Translations under genes and position numbers: made by a program | Assembly: GCA_030151005.1 (NCBI GenBank) | Contig: JASLES010000237.1 | Coordinates: 1 to 22,175, forward strand | Origin: Silvimonas sp. | GTDB lineage: Bacteria > Pseudomonadota > Gammaproteobacteria > Burkholderiales > Chitinibacteraceae | Length of the DNA stretch: 22,175 nt | Direction of reading: 5' to 3' | Notes under the pieces: generated by a model | The model's input: only the letters and a program-made list of their open reading frames with translations | Told to the model about the DNA's origin: nothing | Databases searched by the model: none | Part shown: positions 7,424-14,520 of the stretch, in pieces | Position numbering within the stretch: position 1 is the first letter of the stretch | Layout: each line of letters opens with the position of its first letter

Positions 7424-8535
7424 GCCTGGTTAGAGTGGGCAGAAGAAGCGCGGGCCGATTGCGCGGCCATAAAACGCGCCAGAAAAGGGCTCAGGATCAG
7501 TACCGTCATAAAGCGGCAGACTTGCATGGCCATCACAAACGGCACATCAACATGGCTGGAGGCGGCAATGATGGCCACCGTATCCGCGCCACCCGGGCTG
7601 GTAGCCAGATACGCGGTAAGCGGGTCGATGCCGGCCACATACACCAGCACGGCAGCAAGGCCGCCGCAGGCCGCAATCAAGGTCAGTGTGCACAGCAGTA
7701 CGCGGGGCAAGGCGCGCGCTGCGTAGTGCAACAGCGGGCGGGTAAATTGCAGCCCGATGCGCCAGCCTACAATGGCATAAGCGGCAACCAGCAACACGGG
7801 CGGCAACTCCACTTTCATGACGCCGAAATGCACCAGTGCCATACCGCCAAACATGGGAATCAGAATCGCCCCGGCACGGATTTTGAACTGTCGGGTGATC
7901 AGGATGCTGACCCCGCACAGTACCAGGGTCGCGGCCAGTTGCGGCCAGTCTGGGGCGTGTAGCCAATCCACATTGGCCGGCCCCTGCGGTGCATGCGCAC
8001 CCATGATGCGGGTAATGACGCTGGCGACCGCTGCCACCAGCATGACCCGCAGGTATTGCATCAAGGCCACCAGGCGGGTGTCTGCGCCAAAGGCCTCGGC
8101 CATCAGTGTCATGGTGGTGGCTGCGCCTGGGCTCAGGCCCCACATGGCAGTGGAGCCGGGCAGAACCTGTAGCCGGGTCAGTAGCAAACCCAATCCGGTG
8201 CTGATGGCCAGCACGGAGAGCACGCCCGCAACAAACAACCACCAGTGCTGCCCCACGCCACCACCCACCCAGGAAGGCAAGGCACGGGCGATCATGCAGC
8301 CGATGACGGCTTGCGCAGCCAGGAACGGCCATGAAGCAATCTGGCAGTTGCCGCCATTGGCCGTGACCAGAATGCCGGCCAGCATCGGCCCCAGTAACAG
8401 CGCAGCCGGCAGGCCGGTGCGGCCCAGCCCGGCACCAAACAGGGCGGATAGCAGCAGCAACGCCAGCCATTGGGTGCGCACCGGCTGGTTGGCCAGCAAG
8501 CCGGCGCGAGTGGTTTCGATCTGGTCTGGATTCAT
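7420..8535 (-). CDS. AbrB-family membrane protein (PF05145; often misnamed ammonia monooxygenase)
   Basis: A 371-residue integral membrane protein of the AbrB/duplicated-AbrB family. This family should not be confused with the Bacillus AbrB DNA-binding regulator; E. coli AbrB is a membrane protein of this kind. Two homologous halves are visible: the first carries LGPMLAGIL, GCMIARALPSW and GLSPGAATTMTLMAEAFGAD followed by ALMQYLRVMLV. The second has IPMFGGMALV, YAIVGWRIGLQF and TSPGGADTVAIIAASSHVDVPFVMAMQVCRF. The repeated SPGGA/SPGAA-T motif followed by an LRV/CRF helix is the family signature. About ten membrane segments are predicted. Substrate is not established; transport of a metabolite or an anion is a guess. 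ATG at 8535 follows the repressor-controlled promoter. Confidence 0.88.
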   Translation of the reverse strand: MNPDQIETTRAGLLANQPVRTQWLALLLLSALFGAGLGRTGLPAALLLGPMLAGILVTANGGNCQIASWPFLAAQAVIGCMIARALPSWVGGGVGQHWWLFVAGVLSVLAISTGLGLLLTRLQVLPGSTAMWGLSPGAATTMTLMAEAFGADTRLVALMQYLRVMLVAAVASVITRIMGAHAPQGPANVDWLHAPDWPQLAATLVLCGVSILITRQFKIRAGAILIPMFGGMALVHFGVMKVELPPVLLVAAYAIVGWRIGLQFTRPLLHYAARALPRVLLCTLTLIAACGGLAAVLVYVAGIDPLTAYLATSPGGADTVAIIAASSHVDVPFVMAMQVCRFMTVLILSPFLARFMAAQSARASSAHSNQA

Positions 8536-8557
8536 GGGGTGATTGGCCTGGCAAAAG

Positions 8558-8573
8558 GCGAGTGTATCCTCGC
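8558..8573. promoter_or_regulatory. TetR operator copy 1
   Basis: GCGAG (8558-8562) and CTCGC (8569-8573) flank TGTATC, giving 14 of 16 matches to the ideal palindrome GCGAGGATATCCTCGC suggested by the three copies in this gap. It sits downstream of the predicted -10 of the minus-strand AbrB-family gene. Confidence 0.6.
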
Positions 8574-8577
8574 AAAA

Positions 8578-8606
8578 ATACTAGAGGATATCCTCGCATA
8601 TTGCAA
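8578..8606 (-). promoter_or_regulatory. Predicted promoter of the AbrB-family operon
   Basis: On the minus strand TTGCAA (8606-8601) and TAGTAT (8583-8578) are 17 bases apart, each matching the sigma-70 consensus at four of six positions. Operator copy 2 fills the spacer. Confidence 0.45.
8582..8597. promoter_or_regulatory. TetR operator copy 2
   Basis: Contains the perfect 12-bp palindrome GAGGATATCCTC (8584-8595) and the right half ATCCTCGC; 14 of 16 bases fit the ideal site. It lies between the -35 and -10 elements of the minus-strand promoter, a standard repression position. Confidence 0.65.
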
Positions 8607-8672
8607 TGATGGGTAGATAAAATGAGTGCGGGTTAATCTGGTAAAACCATGAATACGCCTCCAGCAATGGAT

Positions 8673-8700
8673 TTGCGCTGTTACATCATCAGCCTATAAT
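8673..8700 (+). promoter_or_regulatory. Predicted promoter of the second tetR gene
   Basis: TTGCGC (8673-8678) and a perfect TATAAT (8695-8700) are separated by 16 bases. The start would be near 8707, inside operator copy 3, giving a leader of about 24 bases. Confidence 0.6.
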
Positions 8701-8716
8701 GCGAGGATTACTCAAA
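8701..8716. promoter_or_regulatory. TetR operator copy 3 (one good half)
   Basis: The left half GCGAGGAT (8701-8708) is identical to the ideal half-site and abuts the TATAAT of the tetR promoter; the right half is degenerate. Position suggests autorepression. Confidence 0.5.
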
Positions 8717-8730
8717 TATGCTTCGCATCC

Positions 8731-9363
8731 ATGATTGATGAGCAGACCAGTTCGGTGCCCCGGCTTACCACGCCCAGCGTAGAACCCCAGCAGGAACGCG
8801 GCCGCCAGCGTGTTGCGGCCATCTTGCAGGCGGCGGCAGCACTGTTTGTGGAAAAAGGGTTTGATAAAACCACCATGACTGAAATTGCCGCACGGGCAGA
8901 GACGGCCATTGGCTCGCTGTACCGGTTTTTTCCGACCAAGGGCGCAGTGGCAGATGCATTGTTGCAACGTTACGCGCAAAGCACGCTGCAGGGCCTGACT
9001 GTGTTGGAACAACAGGCGCCGCAGATGACGCTAGATGGCCTGGCCGAAGCGCTGCTGGATTTACGCCAGGGTTTGCTGGATCAGCGCGGTGTAGTGCTGG
9101 CGCTGGTCGACGCGCGCGGCGGTAGTCAGGACATTCGTCAGGCATTTCGTGATCTCTCGCGCGCAGCCATGAGCCGCGTTTTGCAACAGGCCATCCCCGG
9201 TCTGCCTGTAGCGCGGGCGCAAGCCATGGCCGTGTTGATGTTGCATGTGCTTAAAGGCACGACGATTGCTAGCGAGGAACAACCCGCGCTGCGCCACATG
9301 GTCCTGGCAGAAATCCGGGTACTGCTGCAGGTCTGGTTGAGCAGCGCGGCTACATCTGTTTAA
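8731..9363 (+). CDS. TetR family repressor, divergent from AbrB-family operon
   Basis: A 210-residue regulator. An N-terminal tail of about 25 residues precedes the HTH domain, RVAAILQAAAALFVEKGFDKTTMTEIAARAETAIGSLYRFFPTKGAVADALL (about 27-78); TTMTEIAARAETAIGSLYRFF is the recognition helix region. The C-terminal ligand domain has no residue pattern I can tie to a specific inducer. No strong Shine-Dalgarno precedes the ATG at 8731, but the perfect TATAAT and operator upstream fit this start. It most likely represses the AbrB-family operon and itself through the three GCGAGGAT-type sites. Its 3' end overlaps the convergent response-regulator gene by 14 bases with no terminator between them. 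Confidence 0.92.
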   Translation: MIDEQTSSVPRLTTPSVEPQQERGRQRVAAILQAAAALFVEKGFDKTTMTEIAARAETAIGSLYRFFPTKGAVADALLQRYAQSTLQGLTVLEQQAPQMTLDGLAEALLDLRQGLLDQRGVVLALVDARGGSQDIRQAFRDLSRAAMSRVLQQAIPGLPVARAQAMAVLMLHVLKGTTIASEEQPALRHMVLAEIRVLLQVWLSSAATSV

Positions 9364-10072
9364 AGAGACCCGCGCACGCGCGGCTGACGGGCAGGGTTTC
9401 GCTCCGGTTACGCAGGTGAATGCGCAGGCGGCCCAGTAAATCCCGCTGCACATGATCAATGGCGGCCAGCGCCACAATCACGCCGCGGTGCACTTGCACA
9501 AAGCGTTCCGGGTCCAGCCGCTGCGCCAGGTCTTTGAGCGGCGTGCGGATCAGATGGCGTTTGTCGCCTACGACCACTTCTGTGTATTTATCGGTGGCCT
9601 GGAAAAAGGCCACGTCCTCTACCGACACCAGATGCGTGGTATCGCCCAGGCCCACGGTCAGCCAGCGGATCGGGCCTTCCTCCTTGACGAGGGGTGGTAC
9701 TGCGGCCGGGCCTGGTGCAGGCGCGCCGCGTTGCAGCCGGGCAATACAGCGCAGCAGGCGTTCGTCGCTGAGCGGCTTGAGCAGGTAATCGGCCGCTGAG
9801 GCATCAAAGGCATCGACGGCGTATTCGTCATAGGCGGTAACAAAGATGACTCGGGTATCGGTGGCCAGTTCTGCCACCTTGAGTCCATCAAGACCCGGCA
9901 TTCGGATATCCAGAAAAGAGAAATCCGGTCGGGTGGCGTTGATCTGCGCCAGCGCCTCAATACCATTGCGCGGCATGGCCACAATGGTCAGTTCTGGCCA
10001 GAAACGGCCCAGTCGCTCGGCCAGTTCTGCGGCCAGGTTGGGTTCGTCATCGGCAATCAGGGCGGTGGGCAT
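9350..10072 (-). CDS. LytTR-type response regulator
   Basis: A 240-residue LytR/AlgR-family regulator. The receiver domain (about 3-115) shows the acidic pair in LIADDEP, phospho-acceptor Asp55 in FSFLDIRMPG, Thr79 in FVTAYDEYAVDAFDASAADYLLKP and Lys99 in the same block. After a Pro/Ala linker, the LytTR DNA-binding domain (about 135-240) contains DVAFFQATDKYTEVVV, LIRTPLKDLAQRLDPERFVQVHRGVIV and the C-terminal RNRSETLPVSRACAGLFKQM. It lies downstream of its sensor kinase gene, nine bases after the kinase stop, as the last gene of a three-gene operon. LytTR proteins bind paired direct repeats about two helical turns apart; such repeats occur upstream of this operon at 11709-11772. Confidence 0.93.
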   Translation of the reverse strand: MPTALIADDEPNLAAELAERLGRFWPELTIVAMPRNGIEALAQINATRPDFSFLDIRMPGLDGLKVAELATDTRVIFVTAYDEYAVDAFDASAADYLLKPLSDERLLRCIARLQRGAPAPGPAAVPPLVKEEGPIRWLTVGLGDTTHLVSVEDVAFFQATDKYTEVVVGDKRHLIRTPLKDLAQRLDPERFVQVHRGVIVALAAIDHVQRDLLGRLRIHLRNRSETLPVSRACAGLFKQM

Positions 10073-10081
10073 GCGGTTTTC

Positions 10082-11143
10082 TCAAAGCGGAAGAATCAAA
10101 CGGGCGGTGACACCTGGCCCGGCATGGGTGCTGATCGACAGGCTGGCCCTCTCGCCATAGAGCGTCTGCAAGCGCGTGCGCACGCTGGATAGGCCCACGC
10201 CGCCATGTACGTGGCTGCTAACGCCCAGACCGACGCCGGTATCCACCACGCTGAGCACCAGATTACTGCCCTCCTGCATGGCCGTCACCGTGATGCTGCC
10301 GCCATCCACCGCGGGTTCAATCCCGTGCAGTAGCGCGTTTTCCACCAGGGGTTGCAGTAGCAGCGGCGGCAAGATGAGGTTACGCAGCGCCATGGGCACA
10401 TCCAGGTGGTATTGCAGGCGCTCACCCAGGCGGATGGCGGCAATGGATAGCAAGGCTTCAATCAGGGAGAGCTCTTCGGCCAGGGCTGATTGGGGCTTGC
10501 GGGTGCGGGAGAGGCTGGCGCGCAGGTAGCGATTCAGGTGATCGAGCATCTGCGTGGCCCGTTCCGGGTCGCGGCTGATCAGGCTTTGCACGTTGGCAAG
10601 CGTATTGAACAGAAAGTGCGGTTCGATCTGGGCTTGCAACATGGCCAGGCGTGCTGCGGTTTCCGCCTGCTGCAGTTCTGCCGCGCGCCGTTTTTCGGTC
10701 TCCAGCGCGGTACGCATGCGCATGGACTGAAACAGGATGGTGACCAGCGCGCACACCATGCTGGCGACGATAAATGTCGGTAACAGATGGAGCCACATCG
10801 CGCCGGCGCCCGGCCCGAAAAACGGCGGCAACTGACCTGTCGTCAAGGTGGTGAGCGCCACGCCGACGATCACGCTGACCGGCGCAATAAACAGAATGCG
10901 GATCAACATACCAGGTTGGCGGCCCCGGGCCAGAAACACCCGGCCAAATCCCCAGGCCACAAACCCGATGCTGTTGGCGATCAACACATCAAACCACAAA
11001 ACGTCCCCGCGGCCGCCCAGCCAGAAACCCAGCCCAATCAGGCTGTTGAGCACAATCAGCGTAAGTGCAAACCAGCCAGAGCTGCTATCGGCCAGTTTTG
11101 CCCAGCGTTCTGGCGTACTGACAGGTGCCACGTGCTGATTCAT
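10082..11143 (-). CDS. LytS-like sensor histidine kinase
   Basis: A 353-residue membrane kinase. Four predicted membrane helices occupy about residues 25-140, with very short external loops, so any signal is probably sensed within the membrane. A short coiled coil (RTALETEKRRAAELQQAETAARLAML) leads to the His_kinase motif AQIEPHFLFNTLANVQSLI with phospho-acceptor His176. The ATPase domain shows the N-box LLLQPLVENALLHGIEP and G-box DTGVGLG and ends in GVGLSSVRTRLQTLYG. The start is ATG at 11143, which overlaps the stop of the preceding membrane-protein gene (ATGA); a longer open frame extends upstream to 11236 but lies inside that gene. It phosphorylates the LytTR regulator encoded next. Confidence 0.93.
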   Translation of the reverse strand: MNQHVAPVSTPERWAKLADSSSGWFALTLIVLNSLIGLGFWLGGRGDVLWFDVLIANSIGFVAWGFGRVFLARGRQPGMLIRILFIAPVSVIVGVALTTLTTGQLPPFFGPGAGAMWLHLLPTFIVASMVCALVTILFQSMRMRTALETEKRRAAELQQAETAARLAMLQAQIEPHFLFNTLANVQSLISRDPERATQMLDHLNRYLRASLSRTRKPQSALAEELSLIEALLSIAAIRLGERLQYHLDVPMALRNLILPPLLLQPLVENALLHGIEPAVDGGSITVTAMQEGSNLVLSVVDTGVGLGVSSHVHGGVGLSSVRTRLQTLYGERASLSISTHAGPGVTARLILPL

Positions 11144-11646
11144 TGGGACCACTGCACTGAAGTGGTCTGGGCCTGTTGCCGGCGAACCAGTACATTGAGT
11201 GCGCGGCCGGCTGGCATGCCGGCGAGAAAACCCCACACAGCCAGCGCAGCCGGCACAAACAGCGCAGAGTTAACCCAGGAAATATGCGCAGCGATGGCGA
11301 AATGCAGCACGAACTCAAATCCGAAAGTGAGCAAAATAATGATCAACAAGCCAGGGTCTCCGGGCAGGCGTACCTGACTGCCATCCGGGCTGAACGATAG
11401 CGTCCAGCGCCGGGCGTGGTGCCAGCCCGCTGCCAGCCCGGCAAGGCCAACCAGCAACGCGGCGCCCCACTCGAGCACGCCGGCATGTGGAAACAGCCCC
11501 AGCATGCTGTTCAACCCGCTACCCACAATGAATAGCGGAAACAACAACAGGCGCTCTGGCTTGACCGTACGCGGCAGACAGCGCTTGACGCCAATGTAAA
11601 TCAGCACCGCGAGGATGACAAAGACATATCCAGGAACGTGTGACAT
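11140..11646 (-). CDS. Membrane protein of unknown function, first gene of the LytS/LytTR operon
   Basis: A 168-residue hydrophobic protein with about five predicted membrane segments: VFVILAVLIYIGVK, LLLFPLFIVGSGLNSMLGLF, WGAALLVGLAGLAAGW, LLIIILLTFGFEFVLHFAIA and ALFVPAALAVWGFLAGM. A short soluble hairpin, RRWTLSFSPDGSQVRLPGDP, separates the third and fourth. It faintly resembles small DUF6622-type membrane proteins, but I am not certain. The start at 11646 is set by AAGGAG six bases upstream; the open frame continues to 11808 without meaning. ATGA overlap with the kinase gene implies tight coupling, so it may be a signal-sensing partner or output of the two-component system. Confidence 0.85.
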   Translation of the reverse strand: MSHVPGYVFVILAVLIYIGVKRCLPRTVKPERLLLFPLFIVGSGLNSMLGLFPHAGVLEWGAALLVGLAGLAAGWHHARRWTLSFSPDGSQVRLPGDPGLLIIILLTFGFEFVLHFAIAAHISWVNSALFVPAALAVWGFLAGMPAGRALNVLVRRQQAQTTSVQWSQ

Positions 11647-11682
11647 GAAAGGCTCCTTGAAAGGGGGGAGAAACTGGAGCCC

Positions 11683-11688
11683 AGTGTA
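11683..11688 (-). promoter_or_regulatory. Candidate -10 element of the membrane-protein/LytS/LytTR operon
   Basis: TACACT on the minus strand lies 36 bases before the start codon. No good -35 element is present at the usual distance, which fits an activator-dependent promoter, with direct repeats just upstream. Confidence 0.35.
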
Positions 11689-11708
11689 AAGAGCATGCCG
11701 CCCGGATC

Positions 11709-11772
11709 GATGAGGGTGCGATGAAGCGTGCCAATTCGGGATGAAATGCGGCCGGCGCGGATGAACTGCGGG
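11709..11772 (-). repeat. Direct repeats upstream of the LytS/LytTR operon, candidate LytTR binding sites
   Basis: GATGA recurs on the + strand at 11709, 11720, 11740 and 11760. The last two copies agree at 11 of 12 bases (GATGAAATGCGG and GATGAACTGCGG), and the copy at 11720 begins GATGAAGCG. The 20-bp period matches roughly two helical turns, the arrangement LytTR-domain proteins bind. The cluster sits between the MFS gene stop and the operon's -10 region. Autoregulation is inferred. Confidence 0.5.
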
Positions 11773-11777
11773 CCGGT

Positions 11778-13160
11778 TCAGGCGCGGCGCGGTGCAATGT
11801 GCGGCCACGCCAGCAGCACGCAGAGCACTTGTAGTGCAGCCCCGCAGCCCATACTGACGCTCAACCCCGCTGGCCCGGCACCCGCTACGCTGTACAGCGC
11901 GCCCAGGATGGCGACGCCGAGCGTGGCACCGGTCATGCGTACTACGTTGATGAGTGAAGATGCCGTGCCGGCACGTGCGCTGGCGACAGCCCCGACGGCC
12001 AGACCCATCAACGGGCCAGTGGCCATGCCCATGCCAAGGCCGGTGAGGGCCAGGCCGGTTTCGACCGGAATCAGGCTGGTGGCCTGGGCAAACAGGGCAA
12101 TGGTGGCCAGGCCGCAGGCAATAACCAGCACCCCGCCGCAGGTCATAACCCGTGCGCCCCAGCGCTGAACTCCCGCGCCGGAGAACGGTGAGACGAGCAC
12201 GAATACCAGTGCCATCGGCATGAGCGCCAATCCCGCTTGGGTACTGGAAAGATGCCAGTTGCCTTGCAGTGTTAATGGCAACAGAAACAACGTGCCATAC
12301 ATACCGAAAGTCATGCCCAGCGTGCCGATCACCGCACCCCGGAATGCCGCTACGCCAAAGAGATCCAGCGGCACCAGCGCAGCCGCACCGTGCCGCCGCT
12401 CAATGTGCAGGAACACTGCACAAGCCAGCACACCAATCGCCAGTGTCACGACCGCCAGCGGCCAGTGCTCCCGCATTTCAATGGCAGCAAAAGCCAGCGC
12501 TGCCAACGTAACCGCACCCGCTATCTGTGCGCCGGCATCAAAATGCCGCTGTTGCGGATCGGCGGATTCCGGCACGGCCAGTAAGGCCAGCACCACGGCC
12601 GCGACACTGAACGGCACCACAGAGACAAAAATACTGCGCCAACCCCAATAGTGGATCAGCACCCCACCCAGCGTCGGGCCAATTGCCATGGCCAGCCCGT
12701 TACAGCCCGCCCAGATGCCCAGCACGCGCCCCCGTGCTGCCGAGTCTGGCCAGACGACCCGGATCAACGCCAATGAGGCCGGAATCAGCAATGCCGCGCC
12801 CAGCCCGGCCAGTGCTCGTCCGGCAATCAGGACGTTGATGTTTGGGGCGAGAGTACACAGCACCGAGGCCACAGAGAAAAGCGCAGCACCGGTGATGAAA
12901 ACCCGGCGCCGGCCGGTTAGATCAGCCAGCAAACCACCGGTGAGCAACAGCGCGGCGTACACCAGGTTGTAGCTATCAACCACCCATTGCAACTGGCTGG
13001 TGCCGACCGCCAACGCCGTGCCAATGGCGCGTGCGCCAAGGTTGACGATCGCGGTATCCACCTGGGCGACCAGGACGGCAAGGCACAGGGCGATGAGGGT
13101 GAGATGGCGCGAAGATGCGCGGGTCTGGCGCGCGACACGCGGGACAGAAAGATCACTCAT
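11778..13160 (-). CDS. MFS drug exporter, DHA2 (EmrB/QacA/SmvA-like) family
   Basis: A 460-residue inner-membrane proton antiporter, predicted to have 14 membrane helices. The first helix carries the DHA2 signature VAQVDTAIVNLGARAIG, followed by LQWVVDSYNLVYAALLLTGGLLADLTGRRRVFITG, which includes the MFS motif A (G-LAD--GRRR). The antiporter motif C region, GCNGLAMAIGPTLGGVLIHYWGWRSIF, is also clear. Family members export quaternary ammonium compounds, dyes and other cationic drugs. The start at 13160 (MSDLSVPRV) places a short basic tail before helix 1; the open frame extends to 13259 but the extra residues look non-coding. No dedicated regulator gene adjoins it. The weak 6-bp inverted repeat CCATAG/CTATGG at 13171-13200 is the only candidate operator noticed. 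Confidence 0.9.
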   Translation of the reverse strand: MSDLSVPRVARQTRASSRHLTLIALCLAVLVAQVDTAIVNLGARAIGTALAVGTSQLQWVVDSYNLVYAALLLTGGLLADLTGRRRVFITGAALFSVASVLCTLAPNINVLIAGRALAGLGAALLIPASLALIRVVWPDSAARGRVLGIWAGCNGLAMAIGPTLGGVLIHYWGWRSIFVSVVPFSVAAVVLALLAVPESADPQQRHFDAGAQIAGAVTLAALAFAAIEMREHWPLAVVTLAIGVLACAVFLHIERRHGAAALVPLDLFGVAAFRGAVIGTLGMTFGMYGTLFLLPLTLQGNWHLSSTQAGLALMPMALVFVLVSPFSGAGVQRWGARVMTCGGVLVIACGLATIALFAQATSLIPVETGLALTGLGMGMATGPLMGLAVGAVASARAGTASSLINVVRMTGATLGVAILGALYSVAGAGPAGLSVSMGCGAALQVLCVLLAWPHIAPRRA

Positions 13161-13271
13161 GCTGGTTTGTCCATAGGGGCCAGGAGAGTTCAGTCTATGG
13201 CTCCGAACGGCAGCATGCTTCGATGAAGAGCGAAATGTCACGGCGGGGCACAAGCGCATCTGGCTGCCAAC

Positions 13272-13294
13272 AAAAAGACCCGCCAGGGCGGGTC
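13272..13294 (-). terminator. Rho-independent terminator of the DUF1289 gene
   Basis: GACCCGC (13277-13283) pairs with GCGGGTC (13288-13294) around CAGG. Read on the minus strand the stem is followed by five T residues (13276-13272). It lies 24 bases after the DUF1289 gene stop and isolates that gene from the MFS gene. Confidence 0.85.
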
Positions 13295-13317
13295 TTGTGT
13301 CGGGATTACCAGAGGAC

Positions 13318-13530
13318 TTAGACGCCGCGCGCCAGCCACGGCGGTGGCAAACCGGCTTTGGCCCAATGTGCCTCCAGCCGCTCCCAGACCACTTCGCGTT
13401 CTGCCTCGCTCATCATGACCCATTGCGAGACCTCGATAAACGTGCGGCCGCAGCCACGGCAGACGTCATCACCCATCCCGGTGGAACACACGGCAATGCA
13501 GGGGGTAGCGGGGCGGGCAGGTTTGTTCAT
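13318..13530 (-). CDS. DUF1289 small cysteine-rich protein
   Basis: A 70-residue protein with the DUF1289 pattern TPCIAVCSTGMGDDVCRGCGRTFIEVSQW. Cys11, Cys15, Cys24 and Cys27 are placed to bind a metal, probably zinc. The second half, MSEAEREVVWERLEAHWAK, is an amphipathic helix also typical of the family. The start at 13530 (MNKPARPATPC) is chosen because family members begin only a few residues before the first Cys; the open frame to 13593 is not needed. Function is unknown. It is divergent from the plcP-like gene and ends at a strong terminator, so it is a single-gene unit. Confidence 0.88.
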   Translation of the reverse strand: MNKPARPATPCIAVCSTGMGDDVCRGCGRTFIEVSQWVMMSEAEREVVWERLEAHWAKAGLPPPWLARGV

Positions 13531-13611
13531 GATGAGGCAGTGCAGGCAAAAAATCCGGGACTGACTATCGACGCAGCAGGGGTAATGTGTCAAGGCGCAG
13601 CCGCCTGGCGT

Positions 13612-13651
13612 GATTCATCAAGCCGTCATCAAACCGACGCGTAGTTGTCAT
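13612..13651 (+). promoter_or_regulatory. PHO-box array upstream of the plcP-like gene
   Basis: Seven-base half-sites occur at exact 11-bp steps: GATTCAT at 13612, CCGTCAT at 13623, CCGACGC at 13634 and TTGTCAT at 13645. The consensus PhoB half-site is CTGTCAT with 4-bp spacers. The second and fourth match at six of seven positions, the first keeps TCAT, the third is poor. A -10-like TATGCA or CAATAT follows at 13659-13667, as in PhoB-dependent promoters, which lack a -35. The array lies upstream of the chosen start at 13696 and covers the TTG that opens the frame at 13645. Confidence 0.6.
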
Positions 13652-13695
13652 TTGATCTATGCAATATGCGCCAAACCAACGGCTGGGACTTCGAC

Positions 13696-14520
13696 ATGGC
13701 GGATCACGCGCTGAAATTCCGCAGTATCTGGATCTCCGACATCCACCTTGGCACCGCAGGCTGCCAGGCCGATTATCTCCTCGATTTTCTCAAGAATACT
13801 GAATCTGAATACCTCTACCTGGTGGGCGATATCGTCGACGGCTGGGCGATGAAGCGTTCCTGGTACTGGCAACAAAGCCACAACGATGTGATCCAGAAAG
13901 TGCTGCGCAAAGCGCGCAAGGGCACGCATGTGATCTACATTCCGGGCAACCACGACGAGGCGGCGCGCCAGTTCCTCGGGCTGATGTTTGGTGACATCCG
14001 CATTGAAGACGAGGTGATCCACCAAACTGCAGATGGCCGCAAATTACTGGTGCTGCACGGCGACCGGTTTGATGGCGTGGTCCAGTGTGCCAAATGGCTG
14101 GCGATTGTCGGTGACCGTCTTTACGGCATTACGCTGCGCCTTAATTACTGGTTCAACCGCCTGCGCGCCCGCATGGGCCTGGGGTACTGGTCCTTGTCGC
14201 AATACCTCAAGCACAAGGTCAAGACGGCGGTAAACTTTGTCAGCAGTTTTGAAAACGCCGTGGCGCAGGAAGCGCGCGAACGCGGGCTGGATGGTGTGGT
14301 CTGCGGCCATATCCACAAAGCCGAAATGCGTGAGATTGAAGGTATTTTGTACTGTAACGATGGTGATTGGGTAGAAAGCCTGACCGCGCTGGTGGAGCTG
14401 CCTACGGGCGAGCTGCGCATCGTGACCTGGCAAAAATACTTTGAAGAACAATCCGCCCAGATCGCGGCACTGGCGGCGCCAGCGTCCGATACCATGGGTC
14501 TGCAAGGGGCTGCCGCATGA
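13696..14520 (+). CDS. plcP: PlcP-like metallophosphoesterase (LpxH-like fold), probable phospholipase C of phosphate-stress lipid remodelling
   Basis: A 274-residue calcineurin-like phosphoesterase. All metal-binding motifs are present: D15-I-H17 in WISDIHLG, GD45IVDGW, GNHD (84-87), HGD (121-123) and GHIH (204-207). Such proteins are commonly annotated UDP-2,3-diacylglucosamine diphosphatase, but the ISDIHLGT, LVGDIVDGWAMKRSWYW and LHGDRFDGVV blocks and the coupled glycosyltransferase match the PlcP group described in Sinorhizobium meliloti, which removes phosphorylated head groups from phospholipids to yield diacylglycerol. The start at 13696 follows GGGA and fits family N-termini; ATG at 13666 and TTG at 13645 fall at or before the promoter. 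ATGA overlap joins it to the next gene. PHO-box half-sites upstream support phosphate control. LpxH-type activity remains the main alternative. Confidence 0.82.
   Translation: MADHALKFRSIWISDIHLGTAGCQADYLLDFLKNTESEYLYLVGDIVDGWAMKRSWYWQQSHNDVIQKVLRKARKGTHVIYIPGNHDEAARQFLGLMFGDIRIEDEVIHQTADGRKLLVLHGDRFDGVVQCAKWLAIVGDRLYGITLRLNYWFNRLRARMGLGYWSLSQYLKHKVKTAVNFVSSFENAVAQEARERGLDGVVCGHIHKAEMREIEGILYCNDGDWVESLTALVELPTGELRIVTWQKYFEEQSAQIAALAAPASDTMGLQGAAA

Noticed and set aside
13171..13200. Inverted repeat CCATAG/CTATGG upstream of the MFS gene
   Set aside because: Arms are only 6 bp with an 18-base spacer and there is no adjacent regulator gene to bind it; too weak to call an operator.
13221..13231. 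Single GATGAAGAGCG upstream of the MFS gene, similar to the LytTR repeats
   Set aside because: Only one copy is present, without a partner at 20 bp, so it cannot support LytTR control of the exporter.
13645..13695. TTG and ATG codons extending the plcP frame upstream
   Set aside because: They fall in or at the PHO-box/-10 region, lack a Shine-Dalgarno, and add residues not typical of the family.
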